Origin: an uncultured Collinsella sp.
GTDB taxonomy: Bacteria; Actinomycetota; Coriobacteriia; Coriobacteriales; Coriobacteriaceae
Length of the DNA stretch: 13,538 bases
Direction: 5' to 3'
Assembly: GCA_937989795.1 (NCBI GenBank)
Contig: CALKBB010000328.1
Coordinates: 1 to 13,538 of the forward strand
The notes under the pieces are model-generated. The model was not told the origin of the DNA. It did no database searches and saw only the letters and a program-made list of their open reading frames with translations. The position numbers and the translations under genes are program-made. Shown here piece by piece: positions 1 to 6,810 of the stretch (position 1 is the stretch's first letter; each line of letters begins with the position of its first letter).

Positions 1-191
1 GATGAATTTTATTTAATAGGGATCTAGTTTTACTAAACAAAATCGAACGATGCTGATCGCACGAGCGGGCACATCGATCGACTATCAATCACGTTTACTC
101 GGAGAAACCCGAGTCGGTTTTGTCCGAGTAAGTTTGAATAGCGAATTGAAATTGGTATGTCTGCATGGCGATGACAGACATGGTTTTCATA
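1..191. other. Gene-free leader region with a weak hairpin
   Basis: I see no convincing gene here. The first 50 bases are AT-rich. A six-base inverted repeat (ACTCGG at 97-102, CCGAGT at 109-114, loop AGAAAC) is followed by CGG and then TTTT at 118-121. It could be a weak rightward terminator for a gene left of the window. A second CCGAGT at 124-129 could compete for the same left arm. An inverted pair ATGTCTG (157-163) and CAGACAT (175-181) lies just before the XRE promoter. A reverse-strand open frame crosses this region but resembles no protein family I know and overlaps the promoter, so I do not call it. Confidence 0.4.
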
Positions 192-260
192 ATGACAGAT
201 ATAGTTGACATCCTTTGATGGATGCAATATATTTCTGTCATGTTGCAACGGATATCTGTC
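172..260 (+). promoter_or_regulatory. Operator array of four TGACAGA motifs around the XRE promoter
   Basis: TGACAGA occurs at 172-178 and 193-199. Its reverse complement TCTGTCA occurs at 234-240, and TCTGTC again at 255-260. The second and fourth copies extend to a matching longer pair, TGACAGATAT (193-202) and ATATCTGTC (252-260), which makes a long-range inverted repeat centred on the promoter. The second copy ends just before the -35 box, and the third starts right after the -10 box. This is the expected layout for repression by a dimeric helix-turn-helix protein, and the gene just downstream encodes one. The repeats are visible in the sequence; autoregulation is inferred. Confidence 0.65.
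205..233 (+). promoter_or_regulatory. Sigma-70-type promoter of the XRE/membrane protein operon
   Basis: The -35 box TTGACA (205-210) is a perfect consensus match. A 17-base spacer separates it from TATATT (228-233), a five-of-six match to TATAAT. Transcription would start near 240, giving a leader of about 40 bases before the ATG at 282. Both boxes lie inside the TGACAGA array, so a bound repressor would block RNA polymerase. It is the best promoter match I found in the window. Confidence 0.8.
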
Positions 261-281
261 CATTACTACGAAAGGAACTCC

Positions 282-512
282 ATGCCGGGCAAAAGGAACC
301 TACGCATGAAGGCGGCGCGCGCGGCGGTTGGCCTTTCGCAAGCTGACCTGGCCGAGGCCGTGGGCGTTACGCGCCAGACCATCGGCCTGATCGAGGCGGG
401 CGGCTACAACCCCACGCTCAATTTGTGCGTGGCAATCTGTAAAGCGCTACGCGTTACGTTGAACGACTTGTTTTGGGAAGACGAGAGCGACGTCGACCCT
501 GACGCTCTTTAG
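282..512 (+). CDS. XRE-family helix-turn-helix transcriptional regulator (76 aa)
   Basis: This is a small DNA-binding protein that is almost only a Cro/C1-type helix-turn-helix domain. Residues 5-12 (RNLRMKAA) match the usual opening of short regulators of this family. Residues 18-40 (LSQADLAEAVGVTRQ, then IGLIEAG) form the helix-turn-helix. GYNPTLNLCVAI and LNDLFWED (about 61-68) are typical of the YqaF/YgzD-like group that pairs with a membrane protein gene. The acidic tail ends at residue 76. I chose the ATG at 282 because AAAGGAA lies at 271-277; the frame is open from 222 but that start lies inside the promoter. ATG 306 is possible but would remove the conserved NLR opening. The stop overlaps the ribosome binding site of the next gene, so the two are co-transcribed. 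It probably represses its own promoter through the TGACAGA array (inference). Confidence 0.9.
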   Translation: MPGKRNLRMKAARAAVGLSQADLAEAVGVTRQTIGLIEAGGYNPTLNLCVAICKALRVTLNDLFWEDESDVDPDAL

Positions 513-521
513 GAGTTCGCT

Positions 522-1106
522 ATGAAATTTGAAGATTTAAAACTCGTGCAAAAGTGGCGTGAATATGCCGGCCCAAAGGATGAGCGCCTGGAGGCCGAGA
601 GCGCGAAGATCTACAAGATTGGTTTCGTGCTGCTTTCGTTTGGCATGTTGATGATCTTTTTCTACCAGTTTATAGCTCGACAGGTTGCGTGGGTTCACAG
701 CGACGCCAGTGAAATGCCGCATGGCTTTGCAACGCCGTTCGAGGCAGCCATGTATTTGTGGCTCGTTCTCGTGATGTTGATTTGCGCAGGACTGCAAACG
801 CGGAAGGGCTATGTCGATACCAATCGTTTTGGGCAAACCGAGCATCTTCCTGTTGGATATTTCCTGCTTGTCAGCGGTCTTAGCGGCGCCGCGTTCGCTC
901 TTGTTATTGCCGCAATGCGCTGTATCGCTGAGGCGCAGATCGTACCGCTCGAAAGCGTCTTTTGGTTGGCGAACCTGGCCACGGGCGTGTTCTGCGGTGC
1001 GACGATTTTCGCGGCCACGTTTGCTGCCCTGTGCGCAACTTTTTTCACGGCGAAAAGACGCCGTGCCAAGCTCGAGGCAGAACTCGACTCCTCTGACGAC
1101 ATCTAA
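522..1106 (+). CDS. Four-helix integral membrane protein of unknown function (194 aa)
   Basis: I do not recognise a defined function. The N-terminal 30 residues are charged (including KDERLEAESAKIYKIGF), followed by four hydrophobic segments at about 32-52, 74-93, 109-131 and 146-175. The C-terminus is a basic-then-acidic cytoplasmic tail (KRRRAKLEAELDSSDD). The DER...E..KIY opening followed by helices recalls uncharacterised Gram-positive families often found beside short XRE regulators (DUF6773/DUF3796-like); this is from memory and tentative. AGGAG at 511-515 overlaps the TAG stop of the regulator, with 6 bases to the ATG, so expression is tightly coupled. The regulator and membrane protein may form a sensing pair in which the membrane protein modulates the repressor, but nothing in the sequence proves that. 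Transcription ends at the hairpin just downstream. Confidence 0.85.
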   Translation: MKFEDLKLVQKWREYAGPKDERLEAESAKIYKIGFVLLSFGMLMIFFYQFIARQVAWVHSDASEMPHGFATPFEAAMYLWLVLVMLICAGLQTRKGYVDTNRFGQTEHLPVGYFLLVSGLSGAAFALVIAAMRCIAEAQIVPLESVFWLANLATGVFCGATIFAATFAALCATFFTAKRRRAKLEAELDSSDDI

Positions 1107-1111
1107 TGCGT

Positions 1112-1147
1112 AATGGGCTGGCTCTGGGTATTCAGAACCAGCCCATT
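1112..1147. terminator. Hairpin terminator between convergent genes
   Basis: AATGGGCTGG (1112-1121) pairs perfectly with CCAGCCCATT (1138-1147). The stem continues with TCTG/CAGA after one mismatch, leaving a six-base loop. The rightward strand then reads TTTGATGTT, a weak U tract. It begins 6 bases after the membrane protein stop and lies 49 bases beyond the stop of the surface protein gene on the other strand. It probably ends both transcripts, more efficiently from the left. Confidence 0.75.
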
Positions 1148-1195
1148 TGATGTTCGATGAGCCGAGTCGGCGCCTCTCACAAAAGTAACTAGGAG

Positions 1196-4100
1196 CTAGC
1201 GAGGCTTATCCGAATTGACCTCATTGGCGGTGTCGGTTTCGAGCGCCGTGCGGCGGGCACTGTAGGCGACGAGGCCGGCGCCTGCCGCGGCGAGTGCTGT
1301 AGCGGCTGCCGTAAGGGGAGCATTGACATCGCCCGTGCCAGCGAGCGCGCCCGCTTTTCCGGAGCGCTTGTTATTGCCGTGATCCTTGCCACTGCCAGAG
1401 CCACTGCCGCCACCGGAGCTGCTTCCGCCGGAGCCGCCGCCCTTGTCAGTACCGCCGCCGCTCGAGCCGCCATCGCCGTCCACGGTCATCGGGGCGTCGT
1501 GAAGTCCTGTCGTATCCGCGCTGTCGCATACGCCGACCTGAACTTCTGAGCGTTCGCATGACGCGTCGGGCACATGAAGCTCGTGCAGTACGGCACCCAG
1601 CGCCGAGTTCGCGCCCGGTCGAATTTCCTCGAGCGTTACGGGATCGAGCGCCACCAGATTACGCGCCTTCGCATACAGCGTTACGCGTTTGCCCACTTCG
1701 TCGCTCCAACTCTCGGGAATGGCGAAGCTCATGCGGAACTGTGCCGTGCAACCCGGTGCCAGCACGGCGTTGCCGTTGTCGGCTACCAGCGGGTGCGTTG
1801 CAAAACGTGTGCCCAGCGTTTCGAGTGCGTACTTCACGTGTGCCATGCCGTTGGCCGAAGCGTCCTCGGCAAGCTCTGGATCGTAGATCGAAGCCATGCG
1901 TGCGTTCACTCCGAATCCGATGGATGCGCTGGAGAACGGCTGGCTGGAGCCCTCTCGGTACAGATCGATCGTGCCGGCGGTCAGTAAGGTGTTGCCGTCG
2001 TTTCGCACCGTGACCATGAAGGATTCGCCTGCTGCTCCGGGCACCACCGCGCCCGAGGTAGCGAGCGCGCCCGTCGGAGTGGCACACGCCACCAAGGGCA
2101 CTTCGATGCCGTGCAGCTCTGCCTCGCTCTTCTCCGCGCTCACAATGTGCGTGGCGAGTGCGGAGAGCATGCCTCCCGACGTCAAAAACGTCGTTATCTG
2201 ATCGACGGGATGGTCCAGCTCGCACATCACGAACGGCTCCGTAAACAGATCGCCTGCCAAGGTGCTGGCGAAGATGCGGAAGTGCTTGCCCATCACTGCA
2301 ACCGGGTTGCCTTCTTCGTCGTAGGTTTGTCCCACCTTGCCATCGGTGTTCTCTACATAGAGCACGCACCTGCCGTTGTTGCTTACGCTAAACGATGCCG
2401 GGCCACAGCCTGCGGCACCCACGGGCTGCGTTGCAAATGCCGATGCGCCTCGCGTCCACGTAACATGCTGCAGCTGCTCGTTGACAGTTGCCAAAAAGCC
2501 CGTGTGCTGCGGCCACGGCACCGCGTGGGGTACTGTGGCATCTGGCGACATAACGCCCCAGCCCGCGATGGACTGGCCGATCACGGCGTACGATGCGCAG
2601 CCGCAACCGTCTGCGGTCTCGTATGCAACGGGCACCACCATTTTGCCGTTGATATTCTCGGGCTCACCCAGCTCGATACTCGACGGTGCTTGCGGAAAGC
2701 GGAGAACTTGGCGGAACGTCAGGCTGTCGCCCGAAACGTCCGACCATAGGGTAAAGCACTCCAGCGCAACCTCAGCCTCGCTGCCGAGCGCCTTTTCTGC
2801 GGTGGTCCCGCGGCGGTGGAGGTAAGCGCCCGACAGACGTCCGTCGACCAGCGCCTTGCCCACCGTGATGCGTGGGCACTGCAGACAATGGTGGCCATCC
2901 TCCTGAAGGCGGCCGCGCGAGATGCTGCGCCACGACGTGTGCGATACCACGCGAACTCCGTCGTTGCTGATGCGCAGGCGCACAACGGACAGCATGCCGG
3001 ATGTGCTCGCCGTATCGAAATGGGTGTTGTCGCCGGCGGGGCGCTCGCCCGAGACCAGCAGCACGTAGGCGTCTTGGTTTCCCCTCCCGTCTGTATATTC
3101 CACCACGTCGAAGTCGTAATCGAATATGCCGCTGCGCTCCACGTCGCCCTCGCCAAACCCAAGGGGGAAGTCCACGGGCGTGGGAGCGGACCACGTGCCG
3201 TTTGCCTTTGTGTGCACCACTAGGCGCGAGCGGCCATTGTCGCCGTAGCGCACCGAGGCGATACGGAACAGGCATTCTACGCCGGCAATCATTGCCAGCT
3301 TCATGTGGGCTTCGCTGAGCACGCCAGCAAACAGCACGTTGTCGCTCGAGGGCTTGATGCCGCCACGCTCGTCCTCCGACACGCCGGCAGAATCGGCGTT
3401 CGGGTCGGCAACGGTGTTCGTTGCCTGACCGATGTAGGTGTACTCATACATCGGCGCGGCGTTTTCGTCGTTCTCTATCAGTGCATGGACGAAATGCTCG
3501 ATCTGTCCCGTGTCGTCGCTTTCTGCATCCGCCTCGAGCTCAATGCGCGTGACCGCCCGATCCCAATCGCGCACGACAGGCGCGGCGTTTACGGCAGTGG
3601 CCTTAACCTCGGCGCGTGCGAGCAGCTCGGCGTTGGTGACGATGGTGGCCGATGCGATAAATTGCGGCACGCCGCCCGCCTCGATGTTGCTGGGCGTGCC
3701 GAAGCGGGCATCCAACGTGTAAGGCGTATCTCCACCCAATGCGAGCTCAGAGCGCTGGAGCACATACTGGTTGCCATTGTTCACCGACATATTCCACGAA
3801 TCGAGGAGTGTGGGCCACGACCCCGACCAAGCCTTGGTGGTCCACTTGAACATTACGAACTGGAGTATCACATCGACATCGACGTCTGCACCTACGCGCA
3901 GTCGCGGAAGCTGGTGTCCATCCGCCTTCTCGTACCCAATGAACAGCGTGAGGGATGCGGCGCCGCGCACGGCAGACGAAGCGACGCCTGCAACGCCGGC
4001 GCCAAAGGTGACGGCAAGCCCGATCTGGATGGTGAACGAGCCCGAGGTGTTTGAATGGTCGAGCGAAATGTTTTTAAAAAATGTCGCGCCGCTGCCGTGC

Positions 4101-5581
4101 GTGTGGGCACCCACGGCGAGCGCCAGTTTTGCCAGCACCCAGGGGTTGACGTTTAGGAAAAATGGCACCGGTCCTAGGGTAAACTGCTCGGTCCAATTGA
4201 GGTCGGTTCTTACCTGGAAGAGGGCCTTAATATTGCCGTATGCGGGGTCGTTGTTGTTACCCCAGGTTTTGCCCACCCAATCGTAGGCGAGCGAGCCGTA
4301 CAGCTGTGTGGCGATATCCATCGTGAACAGCAGCGTGCAATGGCGGCGAAGGAGCTTGGTGTTTCTTGGATCGGTGCCCGAACCGGCACTCATGCTTTTG
4401 TACTGATTCCACTTCCCCTCCATCTCGTCGAGGTAGCGGTTTGCTTGCTTGGTGCCCGACTCGCGCGGTGACTTCTTCCAGTACTCCGGATCCGGATTGC
4501 CCGAATCGTTCATGTAGCCGACCGGCTTGTATCCTCCGCCAAACAGCACGTATCCGGCAAACGAGAAATCGAACAAAATGGGGAACGAGGGCATCCAGCA
4601 CGTGAACTTATTGCCGCCGATGCCGGGAAACGCCGCCGGGAAATCAAACGGAGTGATCTCTTGGTCCATGGTGGTGGGAATGATGGTGGTCGAGCCCGAT
4701 TCCGCCTTTGCGGCCGGCGCGGTGACAACGGCCATAGGGGATGAGAGCGTGTAGGTTTTGCCCTGGTAGTCGAGGACAAAGCGCAGCTTGCACCCTTCCT
4801 CCAGAAGGTTTGACGCTGCATCGAGGAACTTGTCTTCGAGCGTGAACGTCGCCAGATTATTCGTGCCCGATGCGCTGGCCTTGACTTGGCCAATCTGCGT
4901 GGCGGTTTCGGGTGAGCTACTCGTGGCGGGCATTACCTTGTTGATGTGCAGCGTTGCCTGTCCGCCCTGCGGCAGATGAGCCTGCACGGTAAAAGCGTGC
5001 GTGTTGGGCTGGTCGTTTGCTGCTTCGTCCGCTGGCATTGCCATAAACGTGGCGTCGGCGTACTGGATGTCCCAATCGTCGAATGTGAGCTGGCGAAAGT
5101 ACGGCTCGCCGTCGGAAAGCGGACGCGTTGGAGCGGTTATGGCGGTGCCGCCCTGGATACGCGCAAGGGGAATCTCGACATCGCGGTAGCCTGCCATGCT
5201 AATGGAGATGCCGCCGTTAAAGTCGTACGCGTCGAGAAGCGTTGCCTCGTCCACGTAGCCTTCTGAAAGAGGGGCGACCTCAAAGATGGCCGTGCCTTCG
5301 TCATCGGTCGTGGCGGCGAGTTGCTTGCCTGCGGCATAGCGCGATGTGAGCGTGACCTGGGCACCCGTGATGGGCGTATTCTTGTTGGCGACGTCGACCA
5401 CGACCACACCAAACATGGTGCGCGAGAGAACGAGCACCCTGAAGGGGTCTTTTTCGTCGGCATGGGCTTCGGTGGGCGCGAACGGCAATATGAAGGCGTT
5501 TGCGCTTCCCGGCACGCGCGGCAACATAATGCTCGCTAACGAGGACGCTCCGGCGACAAGTAACGAACGGCGATCAAGCAT
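1196..5581 (-). CDS. Giant surface protein with Tat-like signal and LAGTG sortase motif (1461 aa)
   Basis: This is a predicted exported, wall-anchored protein of unknown ligand. The start at 5581 is preceded by GGGAG at good spacing and gives an N-terminus of MLDRRSLLVAGASSLAS, a twin-arginine-like signal. Possible cleavage sites follow ANA (residue 29) or AHA (residue 41). Upstream codons to 5872 run through the LuxR gene and are excluded. Residues 46-142 resemble a carboxypeptidase-regulatory/Cna-B-like beta fold. About 180-300 is another beta region. About 320-600 is aromatic-rich and I do not recognise it. About 690-1170 has repeated beta strands that might form a propeller and contains HHCLQC at 897-902. 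About 1190-1330 looks like an Ig/CARDB-type domain. A Gly/Ser-rich linker (about 1365-1405) leads to LAGTG (1413-1417), a hydrophobic helix (1423-1440), RR and an 17-residue tail. The LuxR gene lies 157 bp upstream on the same strand and may control it. The reading frame is intact. Confidence 0.85.
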   Translation of the reverse strand: MLDRRSLLVAGASSLASIMLPRVPGSANAFILPFAPTEAHADEKDPFRVLVLSRTMFGVVVVDVANKNTPITGAQVTLTSRYAAGKQLAATTDDEGTAIFEVAPLSEGYVDEATLLDAYDFNGGISISMAGYRDVEIPLARIQGGTAITAPTRPLSDGEPYFRQLTFDDWDIQYADATFMAMPADEAANDQPNTHAFTVQAHLPQGGQATLHINKVMPATSSSPETATQIGQVKASASGTNNLATFTLEDKFLDAASNLLEEGCKLRFVLDYQGKTYTLSSPMAVVTAPAAKAESGSTTIIPTTMDQEITPFDFPAAFPGIGGNKFTCWMPSFPILFDFSFAGYVLFGGGYKPVGYMNDSGNPDPEYWKKSPRESGTKQANRYLDEMEGKWNQYKSMSAGSGTDPRNTKLLRRHCTLLFTMDIATQLYGSLAYDWVGKTWGNNNDPAYGNIKALFQVRTDLNWTEQFTLGPVPFFLNVNPWVLAKLALAVGAHTHGSGATFFKNISLDHSNTSGSFTIQIGLAVTFGAGVAGVASSAVRGAASLTLFIGYEKADGHQLPRLRVGADVDVDVILQFVMFKWTTKAWSGSWPTLLDSWNMSVNNGNQYVLQRSELALGGDTPYTLDARFGTPSNIEAGGVPQFIASATIVTNAELLARAEVKATAVNAAPVVRDWDRAVTRIELEADAESDDTGQIEHFVHALIENDENAAPMYEYTYIGQATNTVADPNADSAGVSEDERGGIKPSSDNVLFAGVLSEAHMKLAMIAGVECLFRIASVRYGDNGRSRLVVHTKANGTWSAPTPVDFPLGFGEGDVERSGIFDYDFDVVEYTDGRGNQDAYVLLVSGERPAGDNTHFDTASTSGMLSVVRLRISNDGVRVVSHTSWRSISRGRLQEDGHHCLQCPRITVGKALVDGRLSGAYLHRRGTTAEKALGSEAEVALECFTLWSDVSGDSLTFRQVLRFPQAPSSIELGEPENINGKMVVPVAYETADGCGCASYAVIGQSIAGWGVMSPDATVPHAVPWPQHTGFLATVNEQLQHVTWTRGASAFATQPVGAAGCGPASFSVSNNGRCVLYVENTDGKVGQTYDEEGNPVAVMGKHFRIFASTLAGDLFTEPFVMCELDHPVDQITTFLTSGGMLSALATHIVSAEKSEAELHGIEVPLVACATPTGALATSGAVVPGAAGESFMVTVRNDGNTLLTAGTIDLYREGSSQPFSSASIGFGVNARMASIYDPELAEDASANGMAHVKYALETLGTRFATHPLVADNGNAVLAPGCTAQFRMSFAIPESWSDEVGKRVTLYAKARNLVALDPVTLEEIRPGANSALGAVLHELHVPDASCERSEVQVGVCDSADTTGLHDAPMTVDGDGGSSGGGTDKGGGSGGSSSGGGSGSGSGKDHGNNKRSGKAGALAGTGDVNAPLTAAATALAAAGAGLVAYSARRTALETDTANEVNSDKPR
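1328..1345 (-). other. LAxTG-type sortase sorting motif (LAGTGD)
   Basis: The codons for Leu-Ala-Gly-Thr-Gly-Asp are followed by about 18 hydrophobic residues and then Ala-Arg-Arg, the classic motif-helix-positive charge order. LAxTG instead of LPxTG is the known preference of class E sortases in high-GC Gram-positives. No sortase gene lies in this window, so the matching enzyme must be encoded elsewhere. Confidence 0.75.
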
Positions 5582-5687
5582 CTTTGGCTCCCATCCCGCA
5601 GGTATCGGTGGAAATAATCCAATTTTGCGAGAAGGCGCCACGTGGCGGTAGTGCCGTTCGATGGCCAAAATGTCCAATTTGAGCGTG

Positions 5688-5717
5688 CGAAAGCGTCGGG
5701 CCCCCGGGGCGCTTTCG
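5688..5717. repeat. GC-rich inverted repeat between LuxR gene and surface protein gene
   Basis: CGAAAGCG (5688-5695) and CGCTTTCG (5710-5717) are perfect complements. The centre is almost pure G/C, including CCCCGGGG at 5702-5709. On the transcribed (minus) strand it lies 21 bases after the LuxR stop and over 100 bases before the surface protein start. No U tract follows, so it is not a classic terminator. It could act as an attenuator, an mRNA stability element or a protein-binding site. Confidence 0.5.
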
Positions 5718-5738
5718 ATATGCCAGGTAGTCTGGCCG

Positions 5739-6743
5739 CTAACGCAACATATGCGCGACCAGCTCGGCGCGTGTGCCGATGCCAAGCTTTGCGTATACGC
5801 CGGATAGGCGGTTTTTGACGGTGCCCGGCGATACTCCCATATGGCGTGCGATTTCGGCGTTGGTCCACCCACGACAGGCGAGCATGGCCATGGTGAATTC
5901 CGTGGTCGTTAGATCGTCGGCAACGTCCTCGCCCGAATCGGGGTTGTGGATGCGCCGCCAGCCGTAGCTGAATCGATACGTAATCTCGATGATGCGTGCG
6001 AAGTCGTCAGGGTATTGCGTTTTTAGACACGCCTCGATAAGCCCCTGCAAAAGGCCGTGGTGCTCGCCGATGAGTTCGATAAGGCCGTCGGGACGCGCAA
6101 CGTCCCAAGCGGCTCCGAAGTGTGCCTTTGCGGTGTCGATGTCCTTGAGGCTCATGCAGGCCATGGAAGCCGACAAGTGCAGGAACAGCTCCGAGATGGG
6201 ATAACTTCCCTGTTTCATGATCAGGGCGTTTTCCGCCATGCCCAGACTGCGGCCATATTCGCCGCGCAGGTACAGGGCATGCGCCATCACGTAGCTGGCG
6301 AACAGGCGCAGGCCTTCGGGCAGATGCGCCGCAAGCGGATAAAACTCTTCGGCGGAATGCGGGGAAGGCAAGTGCAGCAGGACGCTCGCAGCGGAGGCGA
6401 ACAGGATATGCGTGGCGTGGACGGCGGGCGATTCCTCGTCAGTTGGCGCATCGAGGATGCCCGCAAGGCAACGGCGGGCATCGGCGATGCGGTTGAGCGA
6501 CAGACTGGCATATCCGCAGATAAGGCATGCGGAATAACGCAGTGCGGGGTCGGTGGCGTCAAGATAGGGGCGTGCTGTCTCGGCGGCGGGTGTGGCCTGT
6601 CCGCGAAAGTACAGCGCTTCTGCCGTGGCGATGGTGCGTGAATCGGGGTCGGAAATGCCTGCAACCGCAGCGTCAATCTGCCCCGGCACAAAGGCGGTGC
6701 ACATCAACGGCATGGGAACGCGTGGGTAGCCATCGCAGTCCAT
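5739..6743 (-). CDS. LuxR-family regulator with helical-repeat N-terminal domain (334 aa)
   Basis: This is a cytoplasmic transcription factor. Residues 278-332 form a LuxR/GerE-type helix-turn-helix: LTTTEF, then RGWTNAEIARHMGVSPGTVK, then LSGVYAKLGIGTRAELVAHML. The preceding 240 residues are alpha-helical with TPR-like pairs (for example 38-57, 150-175 and 188-217). No receiver-domain aspartate site or Walker motif is visible, so input is probably a bound ligand or protein rather than phosphorylation. I chose ATG 6743 because GGGAG sits 7 bases upstream; an in-frame TTG at 6770 would extend it by nine residues and include that site. It follows the kinase gene by 67 bases without a clear terminator and precedes the surface protein gene on the same strand. 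Control of the surface protein gene is inferred from position only. Confidence 0.85.
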   Translation of the reverse strand: MDCDGYPRVPMPLMCTAFVPGQIDAAVAGISDPDSRTIATAEALYFRGQATPAAETARPYLDATDPALRYSACLICGYASLSLNRIADARRCLAGILDAPTDEESPAVHATHILFASAASVLLHLPSPHSAEEFYPLAAHLPEGLRLFASYVMAHALYLRGEYGRSLGMAENALIMKQGSYPISELFLHLSASMACMSLKDIDTAKAHFGAAWDVARPDGLIELIGEHHGLLQGLIEACLKTQYPDDFARIIEITYRFSYGWRRIHNPDSGEDVADDLTTTEFTMAMLACRGWTNAEIARHMGVSPGTVKNRLSGVYAKLGIGTRAELVAHMLR

Positions 6744-6810
6744 CTTCCATCTCCCATCAGGTGGCAACAATGCAGCAATTGTACTCCTGTTGCTCGGGAC
6801 CCCTTTCGTT

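Noticed and set aside
13..40. Possible leftward promoter (minus-strand TTGTTT, 16 bases, TATTAA)
   Set aside because: The -35 matches only three of six consensus bases, and the gene it would serve lies outside the window, so it cannot be supported.
33..263. Reverse-strand 76-codon frame in the leader region
   Set aside because: It overlaps the XRE promoter and operators, has no recognisable motif, and its low-complexity composition fits non-coding DNA.
1365..1480. Gly/Ser-coding repetitive DNA as a possible mobile or CRISPR-like repeat
   Set aside because: The repetition is explained by the Gly/Ser-rich wall-spanning linker of the surface protein; there are no regularly spaced repeats with unique spacers.
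1659..2369. Alternative frames within the surface protein gene, including a 236-codon reverse-strand frame
   Set aside because: They are Arg-rich out-of-frame shadows of an intact reading frame; no ribosome binding sites or domains support them.
5582..5872. N-terminal extension of the surface protein up to 5872
   Set aside because: The extension would overlap the LuxR coding region, and the internal ATG at 5581 has a good ribosome binding site directly followed by an export signal.
6744..6810. Terminator between kinase and LuxR genes
   Set aside because: GCAACA (6764-6769) and TGTTGC (6788-6793) could pair, but the loop is 18 bases and no U tract follows, so it is too weak to call.
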